The position numbers and the translations under genes are program-made. Below, one piece after another: positions 18,536-28,177 of a stretch of DNA of 50,510 bases. The notes under the pieces are model-generated. The model saw nothing but the letters and a program-made list of their open reading frames with translations. It had not been told where the DNA came from and made no database searches. This DNA is from a virus. Position 1 is the stretch's first letter. Every line of letters starts with the position of its first letter. The stretch spans positions 1 to 50,510 of the IMG/VR virus record IMGVR_UViG_3300036909_000085; one strand, 5' to 3'.

Positions 18536-20178
18536 TACGGCCTCGTCACTGTATACCCAAGATCGGTAAGATGCTTCTCGACTTCCTGTGCAGTCTTTCC
18601 TTTGTTAATAGGAAGAGACATGGCAGCAGAAAGGCTTCTACCCTTCGATGGTTTTGCATGGTTATTACCACCTGTTCCTAGAGCAGCCGCACCTGAACCT
18701 GGAGTAATAGGTCCCGACCCTCTACCTCCAATGACTTCTAATCCCTTATCAAGCTGTTCTAATCCAGCAGCTATAGCTAATGGATTGGTAGAAAACCTTC
18801 CTGCCATATCCATAATTGATTCCGAAGCGTATTGAGATCGTCCACCAAACACAGCCATAGCATGATCCGAAAGTACCTGTGCTCCCATTTTGAATCTCTG
18901 TGCATCGGGGTCTTGAGAGCCTATCCACTGAGTAAAATCTGTATACCGTCCACTTGCAGGACCGAACAGATCGGGACGAGATTTAAGTATATGAATCATG
19001 TCTTTCAATTGGTCGTGTGCACTTATTGCAAAATCTCCACGTTGGCGCTCAGACGCAGTAGGCATTGACAACTTGTAATCAATGCTTCCCGGAGCTCTCA
19101 TGTGCTCTCTTGCCGCAACTCCTGCTGGAACATATATTTCTTGTGTTGGATTATTAGGATCAATCGGGGTTACGATTCGATTTTGAGCGAATGATGCTCC
19201 ACGCGCATTTGCCAAAGCGAGAGCATCCTTCTGTTTCTTGTCCATCATAGCCTTAGCACCATTGAACATTTCTAATACTTCAGGTGGAGTATCCGACTTA
19301 CCTACATCGGAAAGGCTATATCTTTTTGCAGTGTCCTGATCTACAACCATTCCAGTAGATGCGTCATATTTCAATCCTTTTGCAGTCTTAGCAGTTTTTG
19401 GAACCATAGTCTGCCCGTTGAAATCTACTTCTTGCGGTTTTTCGTCAGCAGACATAGGAACGCGCCAATAGTGCTCGTTACCATCCGCGTCTTTTGTCGT
19501 TGCTAATTGCGTAAAATACTTCTCATTAGGCGGTTTTAATTGCATCACGCTCTGAACAAGTTCCATTCCCCACTTGTCCACCTGTTCCTTGGGTGCGTCA
19601 GGAAACAGAGTTCTCAGGTTCTTCATCTTACCTTGAATCGCTGTCAAATCGGAAGCAGCTTCGGTATTCGCCTTTTGTATTGCAACCTGTTCAGGAGACA
19701 GTGGTGCAGCCGCCTCAAGTTGATTTGCTTCTTTCTGCGCCTTTAATTGCGCAGGAGTCTGTGGTCCTTGTACTTTGTATGCTGGTCCTGTCGGAACCTT
19801 TTCTCCGTTCACTTCCATCGTGGGCTGTCCGTAAACCGGAGGGGCAACAGGAGATTCTTTTTTCGAGAAATGCAAGTCTCTTCCTAACATCTTACCGAAT
19901 TTCAGTACCTCGCTAGGATGATCCAAACTTTTCCAGTGTTCATCACGATCCTGTATCGCTTGAGCGTATTGATCTTTCAACTTGAGATAATCTGGAGTAT
20001 TCCTATCTGATTCGGGGACATAAGATAGCTTCGTTTGCAGATTCTCAATCATGCCCTGAATTTCATTATGCTTTTCCTGAAATTGAGCATCAGACAGAGC
20101 TTGCTTACGGGCACGGTGCTCCCGTGCCCTCTCAGAGCCAATTCGTACTCCTGCTTCCCAAGCCGCATCATTTGCCAC
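18535..20178 (-). CDS. Putative internal virion protein (547 aa)
   Basis: Starts MANDAAWEAGVRIGSERARE. Coiled-coil-rich N-terminus, then a globular part with EIYVPAGVAAREHMRAPGS and a Gly/Ser-rich C-terminus. Its first ~13 residues resemble those of the next gene upstream (MANDDAWQAGIDIA). Likely packaged with the neighbouring ejection proteins. Confidence 0.58.
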   Translation of the reverse strand: MANDAAWEAGVRIGSERAREHRARKQALSDAQFQEKHNEIQGMIENLQTKLSYVPESDRNTPDYLKLKDQYAQAIQDRDEHWKSLDHPSEVLKFGKMLGRDLHFSKKESPVAPPVYGQPTMEVNGEKVPTGPAYKVQGPQTPAQLKAQKEANQLEAAAPLSPEQVAIQKANTEAASDLTAIQGKMKNLRTLFPDAPKEQVDKWGMELVQSVMQLKPPNEKYFTQLATTKDADGNEHYWRVPMSADEKPQEVDFNGQTMVPKTAKTAKGLKYDASTGMVVDQDTAKRYSLSDVGKSDTPPEVLEMFNGAKAMMDKKQKDALALANARGASFAQNRIVTPIDPNNPTQEIYVPAGVAAREHMRAPGSIDYKLSMPTASERQRGDFAISAHDQLKDMIHILKSRPDLFGPASGRYTDFTQWIGSQDPDAQRFKMGAQVLSDHAMAVFGGRSQYASESIMDMAGRFSTNPLAIAAGLEQLDKGLEVIGGRGSGPITPGSGAAALGTGGNNHAKPSKGRSLSAAMSLPINKGKTAQEVEKHLTDLGYTVTRP

Positions 20179-20181
20179 GGT

Positions 20182-20670
20182 CTACCTCTTGCTTGAAATA
20201 CGTTTGCGTGAAACAGACTTCTTCTTTCCTTTTGCGCCCTTAATTCCAGCAGCCTTGGCCTGTGTAGCGGTCAACACGATTTCCTTCTTGCGGAGACGAT
20301 AATTTCCTGTCTTTTTCACCTTGCCTCCGCTATGCATCTGACCTAAAGTTGGAGGATTGGACATAGTGAATTTGTCAGGCTTCGGCGATGCGTTGTCAGA
20401 TTTCGACGTGCCGTCCTTCTGCGTACCCGTATCACCCTTCTTCTTATGACTCTTTCCTGTTCCGCTGGAACTCGTAGAGCCTCCACCAAATCCCATAAGA
20501 GACTTGATAGTGCTTTGAAGCCCCCCTAATGGGCCAGAAGATGAACTTCCGCTCGAACCACTTGATCCCTTACCATTTGATCCTTGGGAGTTCTTCTTCT
20601 TGTCTTCCTTCTTCTTTTTGTTCTTCGTTGCAATGTCTATTCCAGCCTGCCACGCGTCATCGTTTGCCAT
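20182..20670 (-). CDS. Ser/Gly/Lys-rich small virion-type protein (162 aa)
   Basis: Begins MANDDAWQAGIDIATKNKKK, then a low-complexity Ser/Gly/Lys stretch, then GGKVKKTGNYRLRKKEIVLT, a motif found in phage virion proteins ('GGxVxKTGxYxLxxGExVL'), and a basic tail (RKRISSKR). Leader AGGAGAAGCATCATG matches that of other basic proteins here. Structural role inferred. Confidence 0.58.
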   Translation of the reverse strand: MANDDAWQAGIDIATKNKKKKEDKKKNSQGSNGKGSSGSSGSSSSGPLGGLQSTIKSLMGFGGGSTSSSGTGKSHKKKGDTGTQKDGTSKSDNASPKPDKFTMSNPPTLGQMHSGGKVKKTGNYRLRKKEIVLTATQAKAAGIKGAKGKKKSVSRKRISSKR

Positions 20671-20716
20671 GATGCTTCTCCTTTTTCTGTCAATCTCCCT
20701 TATTTATCTCTTCCAA

Positions 20717-21241
20717 TTAACCTCCGCCGCCACCGCCGCCGAGAGCGTATGTTTCTAATGCCGACGCCGCTGTCGTTATTCCCTTCCCAAAGATAGAATC
20801 AGACCAGTTAGTTAGCTGTTCTTGCGACATATCAGCCTGTTGTTTGTATCCTTGCATTCCCTGGCTAATTAGGCTGCTTCCAGAAGAGGCTAAACTGTTT
20901 GCTGCTGTTCCTGTGAGGTTTCCTACCATGCCGGTAATGTCAGAATGCACCTTGTCATTCGTCGCTGCCGCAGAAGCCGCTGTTCCCCCTGAGCGCGTCC
21001 CGAATTCCGCATTAGTTTTGTTGGTCTGTGCCGCAGAAGTCTTGGCAGCACCAATTTCAGGAGCCAGAGCCTGAGATTGCTTACTTGAATCCCCACTCAA
21101 AATATCATTGAAAAATTTCGAGGATGATGTCAGGTTCTTTTCTCCCATTCCCGTTGAAAAGTCAGCAGACGCGCCTGTTTTGTTCATGTCTGAGGACAAA
21201 GTCCCGTTACTTCCCGAAAAGAGCGATGAAAACCATCCCAA
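20717..21241 (-). CDS. Ala/Ser/Gly-rich putative internal virion protein (174 aa)
   Basis: Starts MGWFSSLFSGSNGTLSS; helical middle with many small residues (AAKTSAAQTNKTNAEFGT; MVGNLTGTAANSLASSG) and a seven-Gly C-terminus. Such MGxFSSLF starts are typical of DNA-transfer/ejection proteins. First gene of the ejection-protein group and the gene that borders the inserted endonuclease VII gene. Confidence 0.55.
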   Translation of the reverse strand: MGWFSSLFSGSNGTLSSDMNKTGASADFSTGMGEKNLTSSSKFFNDILSGDSSKQSQALAPEIGAAKTSAAQTNKTNAEFGTRSGGTAASAAATNDKVHSDITGMVGNLTGTAANSLASSGSSLISQGMQGYKQQADMSQEQLTNWSDSIFGKGITTAASALETYALGGGGGGG

Positions 21242-21296
21242 GATACACCCCTATTCTTGGATTCCGCTCCCCGGACGAATCCATTTACCAAACATG

Positions 21297-21305
21297 TGCT
21301 ATAAT
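21297..21305 (+). promoter_or_regulatory. Extended -10 promoter of the endonuclease VII gene
   Basis: TGC-TATAAT, a perfect -10 with the TGn extension; no good -35 is visible 17 bp upstream. It lies in the gap between the divergent genes at 21241 and 21361. Confidence 0.6.
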
Positions 21306-21360
21306 GAGGGTATCAGATGTTCACGCATCGGTCAAGACCAAATCGCTGAAAGGAGCGACA

Positions 21361-22401
21361 GTGACACCCTCACCTACATCATTATATACCGAAAACAACG
21401 AAGTGCAAACAGAATATTTCAAAACATGCACTGTATGCAACATTAGGTTGCCCATCAACCGTTTTGGAAAGAGCGGTTTAACGCTAGAATCGATATGCAA
21501 AAAATGCAGACAATCTAGGCGTAAAGAGCACGCCAAAGAACAGGCGATTTCATGCCCAATTACTTCTAAACTCTGCGCTAGATGCAAGATCGAAAAGCCC
21601 GTGTCTGATTTCCCTAAATGTAGCGCTGGACATAATGGTCTGCATTCATATTGTAAAGAGTGCAAACTCGCAGATGACCGTGCTTATGCGGAAAAGATAA
21701 CAAAAGAGAAGGTGGAGGCGCGAAGACTTGAATATTTAGACATAGCCCCGGAAGATAGGCCGAAACCAAAAACATGTTTTAACCCTAATTGTCCACAAGC
21801 AGGGGTATTACAGCCTCCTGAGAATTTCCATAAGAGCAAAATACACAAGACAGGATTAATGTCAGATTGCATTGTTTGCGAATTAGAAAGGAAACTAGCT
21901 TCCAAAGATAGGCATAAAGGAAATGTAATACCAAACAACCGTGGTATATATAAAGACGACCCTGTTTCTGTTGAATACCACGAAAGATGGTATCAAGAGC
22001 GTAAAGAAGAATTAAACAAAAGGGCTAAGGAATGGCGAGTTGCAAATCCTGACGAATGCAAGAGGTTTACTATAAATCGTCGCTTCCGTCAATACGGAGT
22101 TACGGAAGAATGGTACAACCAAACGCTTGCCGAACAGTGTGGGTGCTGTGCTATGTGCGGATCAAAAGACCCTAAAAATAAATATGGAACCTTTCATATA
22201 GACCATAATCATTTATGCTGCTCTAAATCATGTCATGCTTGTGACAAATGCCGAAGAGGATTGCTGTGTAGCGTGTGTAATACCAAACTTGGAGTTTTGG
22301 AAAGCAAGAAATGGGCGCAATTAGCTAAGGAATACTTGAGGAAATATCCGCTCAAGGACGATTCCGGCAACGATCAACCGTCTCTTTTTGATGGGTTATG
22401 A
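21361..22401 (+). CDS. Endonuclease VII-family nuclease with zinc-finger N-terminus (346 aa)
   Basis: The start is GTG 21361-21363, with AAAGGAG 5 nt upstream; the frame is open further 5' but lacks a ribosome site. Two N-terminal modules (CTVC...CKKC and CARC...YCKEC) resemble those on the HNH proteins here. The C-terminal ~90 residues carry the T4 gp49 signature: CAMCGSKDP, HIDHNH, CRRGLLCSVCNTKLG. T4 endonuclease VII cuts Holliday junctions and branches, but many family members are mobile endonucleases. Alone on the plus strand inside the late operon, so probably a mobile insertion with its own promoter. 22402-22487 holds no gene. Confidence 0.85.
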   Translation: MTPSPTSLYTENNEVQTEYFKTCTVCNIRLPINRFGKSGLTLESICKKCRQSRRKEHAKEQAISCPITSKLCARCKIEKPVSDFPKCSAGHNGLHSYCKECKLADDRAYAEKITKEKVEARRLEYLDIAPEDRPKPKTCFNPNCPQAGVLQPPENFHKSKIHKTGLMSDCIVCELERKLASKDRHKGNVIPNNRGIYKDDPVSVEYHERWYQERKEELNKRAKEWRVANPDECKRFTINRRFRQYGVTEEWYNQTLAEQCGCCAMCGSKDPKNKYGTFHIDHNHLCCSKSCHACDKCRRGLLCSVCNTKLGVLESKKWAQLAKEYLRKYPLKDDSGNDQPSLFDGL

Positions 22402-22487
22402 TTTCTCCACTCCCCGGACGGGCGTTCTCAATCAAAACATTGTACTACTATTCAAGCACCTTACGCAAGCGAATTGTTGAAGTCAAA

Positions 22488-24998
22488 CTAGAGAACTCGC
22501 TTCCTGTCGAATTTGTCGATCCGCTTCTGCAATACCTCGATCTGCTTTTGCTGCGCCTTGACCGCGTTCACCAAAGCCGCATAGATCGCATCCTTATCCA
22601 ACCCCAGCAAGTCAGTCTCGCCCAACGGTTTGACGGCTTCAGGCATCACTTTTTGCACGTCCTGAGCGATGAATCCGAACTGTTTTCCTTGATGTACTTT
22701 GTCCTCTTTCCAGTCAAACTCTACAGGTTTCAGTTTCAGAATCTCTGCGAGTCCATAAGGAAGGGTTTGGATGTTTGTTTTCAGCCTTTTGTCTGAGGGA
22801 TTGGTATTGGTCAGAGTACCTGAGTTTGAGTAGACTGTGCCGGTGCCGAGCGATGCGACAGAAACGGCGCTTGGAGCAGACAATGCTTCTCCTAACCCAA
22901 TTACGTTTGTATCTGAGTGGTAAAAGATTGGCGATCTGGAATGTGTTATATCATAAAGATTAAACCCTATATCGCCGGGTACTAGAAGGCTATTCCCAGC
23001 ACCTAAATACATAGCGGGAGATAAACCGACGGAATCCAATTCTATACCATTCTGTGAACCTCCTCCGGAAATCTCAATCTGTGGTTGCGTTGCATTAGAA
23101 AATATCGTATGTTGTGTAAACGTGTTCGCCGCATTGAGCAGCGCCACATTGTTGGCCGCCACTCCACTATCGGCAATCTGCCCTGACGTGCCAGTGAAAC
23201 TAACCAAGTCGCCGCTCGTTGACGATGTTGGTCCGGTCGGGATAGCCGAACCGGAGCCTGCCAGAGACTTACTGCCGATTACTCCACCTGATGTAGTCGT
23301 GACCACGCCTGCTGTCGTGAGCGGTAATGTGACAGACCCGGTAAAAGTTGGGCTGGCTTTGGGAGCAAGCGCTGTTAGAAGAGTCCCTGAGTCCGCGACT
23401 TGCCCGCCTGTCCCGGTAAAAGTGGCCACATCTCCAGTCGTGCTTGTTGTGGGTCCAGTTGTCAAGCCCGCGCCGCTTCCGGACAAGGTGGCTGCAATGA
23501 TCTGGTTAGAAGCGTTCGATGCGAGAGCCTTGGCGCTGGTTGGAATCGACGCTCCGTTTACATCGATAGCGTTCGATGCCGTACCTGTTGTGTTCGCCGC
23601 ATTGTTGGGAATATCCCCACTCAACAGGGTGGGCAACTGAGCGTGCGGCAGAGTGCCTGTCGTGAGGTCTGAGGCCGAAACTACGACGTTGCTGCTCAGC
23701 GCGTGGCCGTTGACCGTGGTGCTGGTGGAGACACCGCCCAAGCTACTCAGCGTCACCGCCGCTGCTGCTCCTGCCACATCCGCCCCTACCGTGTGGTAAT
23801 CAATCGTGACCGCAGCAGACCCATTGAATGTTGCGCCTGGAGCCGCGCCACCAGATGCCGCTGCCGTCAGCGCGTCCGTTGTAGTACCGGCCCCCGCTGG
23901 AACCGAGTAGCCGCCAGCCTCATTCAGATATTCCGTCGCGCTGCCCGTGTTGACCGGCAAAACGTGAGTAGAATCAACATTCAGAGTCAATGACGGAGTT
24001 GCACCACCAGAAGATGTTCCCTCGAAGCCGTTGGCGGTGGCGACGGAAACTGCGGTTACTGTGCCGCTACCCCCTACCGCCGAAATTACACCACCACTTG
24101 TAACCGTAATCGTCGTTCCGTCAGGCTTAACCGCGCCCAACGCGGAAGTTGTTGCAATAGGCAGTTGAATCGGTGATGCTGTCCCTGAAATATCCGAGAA
24201 CGCTGGCTGACTTAAGTGAGGAACCCCGCCCGTATCTATTGCGTCAATCCACTCATGTGCTGTTGGTCCTGCCGCCTCCACCCCTCCGATACTTGATGCT
24301 GTTGGAGTAGGAAGTTGGCTTGGCGATGCCACGCCTGATATGTCGGTGAACGCTGGTTGTGCAATACTAAAAATTCCTGTCACCGCGTTATACGCAGTAA
24401 AAAACTCATGCGCTACGGATGACGTGTTTACAGGAACAATAGGAAGAGAAAGAGACTGCCAGTTTGTTCCGTCATAATACACAAACGCATAGTATCCTGA
24501 CAGTATCGGCATAGAACTAGCCCCAACAGTTGTTCCATACGATATTGTTCCAGATGCTGGAGTCACTGTAACTGTTCCAACTCCCTCATTCCATAATATC
24601 GTGTACCATGGAACCCCTAATGGAGTGCTTAGAGTTACAGCAATAGGGGAAGCATCATTAAAAATAACAACAGCACCACCGTCTGTAGATGCTGTGGAAT
24701 AGGAAGTCGTACCAGCCTGATTGTTTACTGACCCCATAAACGGATAGTAGCTTACATCCCCATTCTGAGAGTTAAACGATGATACTCCTGCCGAAGATGC
24801 GTTTGATGTATTTACCGTCTCTGTTACCGTCTTAAGGGTGGTGGTGTTTGCTGTATTATTCGCATGAACAATCTTAACAGCATTCTGAATGTCAACAATT
24901 GCATTCCACACGTTTCTATGGACTTGTTGTACTTCTGGAGCAAGTCCTGAAATTTGAGATTCAAATGGGTAGCGCATCGATGTTGGATTGTTTGCCAT
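22488..24998 (-). CDS. Tail fibre/spike with C-terminal S74 intramolecular chaperone (836 aa)
   Basis: The last ~105 residues are the peptidase S74 / endosialidase chaperone domain: SDKRLKTNI, ILKLKPVEFDWK, QFGFIAQDVQKVMPEAV and a coiled-coil end (VKAQQKQIEVLQKRI). This domain trimerises the fibre and then cuts itself off at the Ser of SDKRLK. The rest is a Thr/Ser/Gly-rich beta fibre with repeats of the form GPTSSTxGDxxxFTGTxGQxADSG. The gene lies at the distal end of the tail genes and probably encodes the receptor-binding fibre. Confidence 0.88.
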   Translation of the reverse strand: MANNPTSMRYPFESQISGLAPEVQQVHRNVWNAIVDIQNAVKIVHANNTANTTTLKTVTETVNTSNASSAGVSSFNSQNGDVSYYPFMGSVNNQAGTTSYSTASTDGGAVVIFNDASPIAVTLSTPLGVPWYTILWNEGVGTVTVTPASGTISYGTTVGASSMPILSGYYAFVYYDGTNWQSLSLPIVPVNTSSVAHEFFTAYNAVTGIFSIAQPAFTDISGVASPSQLPTPTASSIGGVEAAGPTAHEWIDAIDTGGVPHLSQPAFSDISGTASPIQLPIATTSALGAVKPDGTTITVTSGGVISAVGGSGTVTAVSVATANGFEGTSSGGATPSLTLNVDSTHVLPVNTGSATEYLNEAGGYSVPAGAGTTTDALTAAASGGAAPGATFNGSAAVTIDYHTVGADVAGAAAAVTLSSLGGVSTSTTVNGHALSSNVVVSASDLTTGTLPHAQLPTLLSGDIPNNAANTTGTASNAIDVNGASIPTSAKALASNASNQIIAATLSGSGAGLTTGPTTSTTGDVATFTGTGGQVADSGTLLTALAPKASPTFTGSVTLPLTTAGVVTTTSGGVIGSKSLAGSGSAIPTGPTSSTSGDLVSFTGTSGQIADSGVAANNVALLNAANTFTQHTIFSNATQPQIEISGGGSQNGIELDSVGLSPAMYLGAGNSLLVPGDIGFNLYDITHSRSPIFYHSDTNVIGLGEALSAPSAVSVASLGTGTVYSNSGTLTNTNPSDKRLKTNIQTLPYGLAEILKLKPVEFDWKEDKVHQGKQFGFIAQDVQKVMPEAVKPLGETDLLGLDKDAIYAALVNAVKAQQKQIEVLQKRIDKFDRKRVL

Positions 24999-25000
24999 AA

Positions 25001-28000
25001 CTAAACCTCCGCCCCTCCACTGGTTTTTCCGCCGAATGGACGCTCTACCCTATAATTTTCTGAGCTATTCCATGAACGACAATAAAATTCCATGCCTTCT
25101 GTCATAAGATAGAAAGATGTTGATGACGTTGCCCCCATACTAAGTAACTTCCACTTGTTAGGACTTACGGTTATTTTTAACTTCGTCTGTGTTCCTCCAG
25201 ACGACGGAACCGTTATCGTTGACGGCGCGATGCTCCCGTTTCCTGAGTCGGTTACAAACGTAAGCGTGATAGGATTGGTAGAAATGTATTCGATGTTGAT
25301 ATACCTAAGATGCTGCCATCCCACCCCACCCTGCGACGTTAGTTCTGTCTGCCATATCTTAGCTGCCTCAGAAAATGGCTGGCTTACCCACTCACTTTCT
25401 CCTTGTCCTACTACGCCCCACCAGATTCTCGCGTTCGCTTGAGGAACTAATTGTATGTCGTGCGCTAGAAATGGAGTCCACGAGAATATAAGAGTCTGCT
25501 TTCCGTTAAACGTCCCTGTGAATGTTGGTCCTGTTTGGCCACCATCGTATAATACTTGGAACGTGACAGGTAGATTTCCTGTGTCTGCTAGGAGTTTAAC
25601 TCCTTGCACAAACTTATTATCGTCTCCACCGATTTCCATAATTGGCGTATAAGCGGGGATTATCTCAGGGTAGGGATCAAAGTCGAACTTCGCCTCTTCT
25701 GACCATATACCTACTGGATTCTGAGGAACAAACCTTACTTCATGAGCAATAAATGGTGGTGTAAATGCAAACGCAACCTGAGTCTTCACTCCTGACGGAG
25801 TTGTGGTTGCAGCTAAAGGTATCGTCGCACCATCTGACGTTAGAATATTAACTACTGCTGCCGATCCATTGGTATCCATCGGCAAAACTAACGACCGGAT
25901 ATACTTCGCTCCATTCGTTCCTAGATTCATCCATGGGCTATATAATGCAGTGTATTCAGGCCACGGGTCCATATCCCACTTACTTGAGTCCAGCCAAATC
26001 CTTGCCGCCGATTGAGGAATAAGTTGTATATCGTGGGCAATAAAAGGCGTGAAAGCAAACGCTTTCGTCTGTTTCCCATTAAATGATGCTGTTACCGTTG
26101 GTCCTGTTTGTCCCCCATCATAGCTAATAACGAACGATGTAGATACATTGGCTGTGTCGCCTGTGATATTTAGTCCGCGCATCAGCTTAGCCCCAGAGCC
26201 GTTGACCTCCATGATAGGAGTATATTCAGGAATGATCTCTGGGTATGGGTCAGAATCCCACTTGCTGTCTGCTATCCATACACGAGCATTAGCCTGTGGA
26301 ACCAACTGTATGTCGTGGAATACAAATGGCGTAAACGCAAATGCCTTGGTTTGCTTTCCGTTAAACGCGGCTGTGAGAGTTGGACCGCTCTGACCGCCAT
26401 CATAAAGAATCTGGAAAGACGTAGACACGTTAGAGGTATCCGCCGTTAATGTCATTCCACGAAAATACTTAGCTCCCGCGCCACCAGCCTCAAGGATAGG
26501 TGTGTATTCGGGGATTATTTCAGGATAGGGTTCAAAGTCCCATCTTGCTTCGTTGAGCCATACTCCCGCCGTTGCTGTCTGGACCTGAATCTGCACTTCA
26601 TGGGCGACGATTGGAGGAGTAAAGGCAAAGGATATAGGTGTCTTAACCGCAGCAGATGTGGTAGCTGTGAAGGTTACGCTTTCCCCATCAGTCGTCCCCG
26701 TTGCAACAAAACCATAGGAACCGTAAGGGATCGTCGGCGAAGTCACCGCTACGTCGCTCGTGTAGCCTGTGCCTCCGGAGGTCACGGCTGTGGTGATCGA
26801 ACTGAATGAGTAAACCGTGCTTGTCGCGTAAGTTGCCGTTGCAGTTGCCTGTCCCGCATATGGGTTAGTGCCAATCGTCGCGGTCGCGGTTGCCTGTCCC
26901 GCATACGGTCCAGCGGGCGGTGCGTCTATCGTGACTGTTGGTGCGCTTGTGTAGCCTGAGCCACCATTTGTGACCGTGATACTTGCCAGATCGCCTCTGC
27001 CGCCGATGTCATATACCGCTACAGCAGTAGCGCCGCTTCCGCCACCACCTGTGATCGTTACGTTTGGTAGCGATGCGCTGCTATAGCCGCCACCATGGTC
27101 CGTCAGTGTGATTTGAGATATGCTTCCCCCCGGTGCGTCTATCGTGACTGTTGGTGCGCTTGTGTAGCCTGAGCCACCATTTGTGACCGTGATACTTGCC
27201 AGATCGCCTCTGCCGCCGATGTCATATACCGCTACAGCAGTAGCGCCGCTTCCGCCACCACCTGTGATCGTTACGTTTGGTAGCGATGCGCTGCTATAGC
27301 CGCCACCATGGTCCGTCAGTGTGATTTGAGATATACTGCCAGGTAGAACAGTGTTCGTTGCAATAGTTGCAAATCCCGCAGCGCCGCTTCCGCCACTTTC
27401 TGTAAACACCAACGGATAATTTCCCGCCCAGTTCGTGGATTGGACACCGGGAGGTATTTCGACCGTGGCGGTTACACTTCTAATCGTACCGGAATCGGAT
27501 GTTACTACATTTATTGTCGCTGCGGCCCCTTGAGTGTCCATCGGGAGAACAAGACCTCGAATGTATTTTGCCCCCGGCGTCCCAAGATTGGACCATTCAC
27601 TTCTTAGAGTCGCGTATTCTACCCATGGATCGGCAATCCATGACATTTTCCAGCCACCGTCAGGACCGTGTTGCCATGCTACTCCGTCTGTGCTAGTGAT
27701 ACGCACATTATGGGATACAAATGGAGGATTGAAGCTAAACGCCTTGAGAACCTGTTTACTTGTGGTTGCCGGTGATTCGCTAGGAGTAAAAGAATAACCA
27801 TCTTCCGCCCTTTGAACTTGGATTGCTTTCGCATTACCAAGCGTGTTCATTTCCAGAACAAACCCACGTATTAGCTTGTTTCCTGGAATACCCGCATTGT
27901 CCCAATCAGTAGCCCTGTTATAAGTATTTTCCGGGTTCTCAATTACTGTCGGTTGCCATGTATATAGAATCGTTCCTGCGGATATAGTCCAACTAAAAGC

Positions 28001-28171
28001 AGTCTCAAAGTCTCTAGACTCAACTCCATCCCCAGCATTGAAATCGAGTACCGACTCCGTGCGACCTTGAGTAGTAGAATTTGATACGACTATACTCGCA
28101 TCCGATACTTGGGATGTATATAAAGCCGAATAAACCTTAGCGCTAAGTCCTGTGCCAATCACTGCCATCAT
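25001..28171 (-). CDS. Large repetitive virion protein (1056 aa)
   Basis: Built from two kinds of repeat. First, ~85-residue units with DPYPEIIPEYTPIxEVGG, KxxRGLxLxxDT and PxxAHDIQLVPQANARIW, at least five copies across residues ~520-990. Second, two near-identical 71-residue copies with DHGGGYSSASLPNVTITGGG and GGSGYTSAPTVTIDAP. The latter belong to a GSGY module also found in the proteins at 42378, 44285 and 45959. Probably a tail or fibre-associated protein; no enzymatic motif. It overlaps nothing and starts just after the 28178 gene stop. Confidence 0.65.
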   Translation of the reverse strand: MMAVIGTGLSAKVYSALYTSQVSDASIVVSNSTTQGRTESVLDFNAGDGVESRDFETAFSWTISAGTILYTWQPTVIENPENTYNRATDWDNAGIPGNKLIRGFVLEMNTLGNAKAIQVQRAEDGYSFTPSESPATTSKQVLKAFSFNPPFVSHNVRITSTDGVAWQHGPDGGWKMSWIADPWVEYATLRSEWSNLGTPGAKYIRGLVLPMDTQGAAATINVVTSDSGTIRSVTATVEIPPGVQSTNWAGNYPLVFTESGGSGAAGFATIATNTVLPGSISQITLTDHGGGYSSASLPNVTITGGGGSGATAVAVYDIGGRGDLASITVTNGGSGYTSAPTVTIDAPGGSISQITLTDHGGGYSSASLPNVTITGGGGSGATAVAVYDIGGRGDLASITVTNGGSGYTSAPTVTIDAPPAGPYAGQATATATIGTNPYAGQATATATYATSTVYSFSSITTAVTSGGTGYTSDVAVTSPTIPYGSYGFVATGTTDGESVTFTATTSAAVKTPISFAFTPPIVAHEVQIQVQTATAGVWLNEARWDFEPYPEIIPEYTPILEAGGAGAKYFRGMTLTADTSNVSTSFQILYDGGQSGPTLTAAFNGKQTKAFAFTPFVFHDIQLVPQANARVWIADSKWDSDPYPEIIPEYTPIMEVNGSGAKLMRGLNITGDTANVSTSFVISYDGGQTGPTVTASFNGKQTKAFAFTPFIAHDIQLIPQSAARIWLDSSKWDMDPWPEYTALYSPWMNLGTNGAKYIRSLVLPMDTNGSAAVVNILTSDGATIPLAATTTPSGVKTQVAFAFTPPFIAHEVRFVPQNPVGIWSEEAKFDFDPYPEIIPAYTPIMEIGGDDNKFVQGVKLLADTGNLPVTFQVLYDGGQTGPTFTGTFNGKQTLIFSWTPFLAHDIQLVPQANARIWWGVVGQGESEWVSQPFSEAAKIWQTELTSQGGVGWQHLRYINIEYISTNPITLTFVTDSGNGSIAPSTITVPSSGGTQTKLKITVSPNKWKLLSMGATSSTSFYLMTEGMEFYCRSWNSSENYRVERPFGGKTSGGAEV
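26918..27334. repeat. Tandem 213-bp direct duplication within the 1056-aa gene
   Basis: The stretch starting CGGTGCGTCTATCGTGACTG at 26918 recurs at 27131, an offset of 213 bp (71 codons). I see ~200 bp without differences. In-frame and very recent, or kept identical by conversion. Confidence 0.85.
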
Positions 28172-28177
28172 TCACAC

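Noticed and set aside
21124-21360. N-terminal extension of the endonuclease VII protein
   Set aside because: It overlaps the promoter and lacks a ribosome site; the GTG at 21361 has a strong one.
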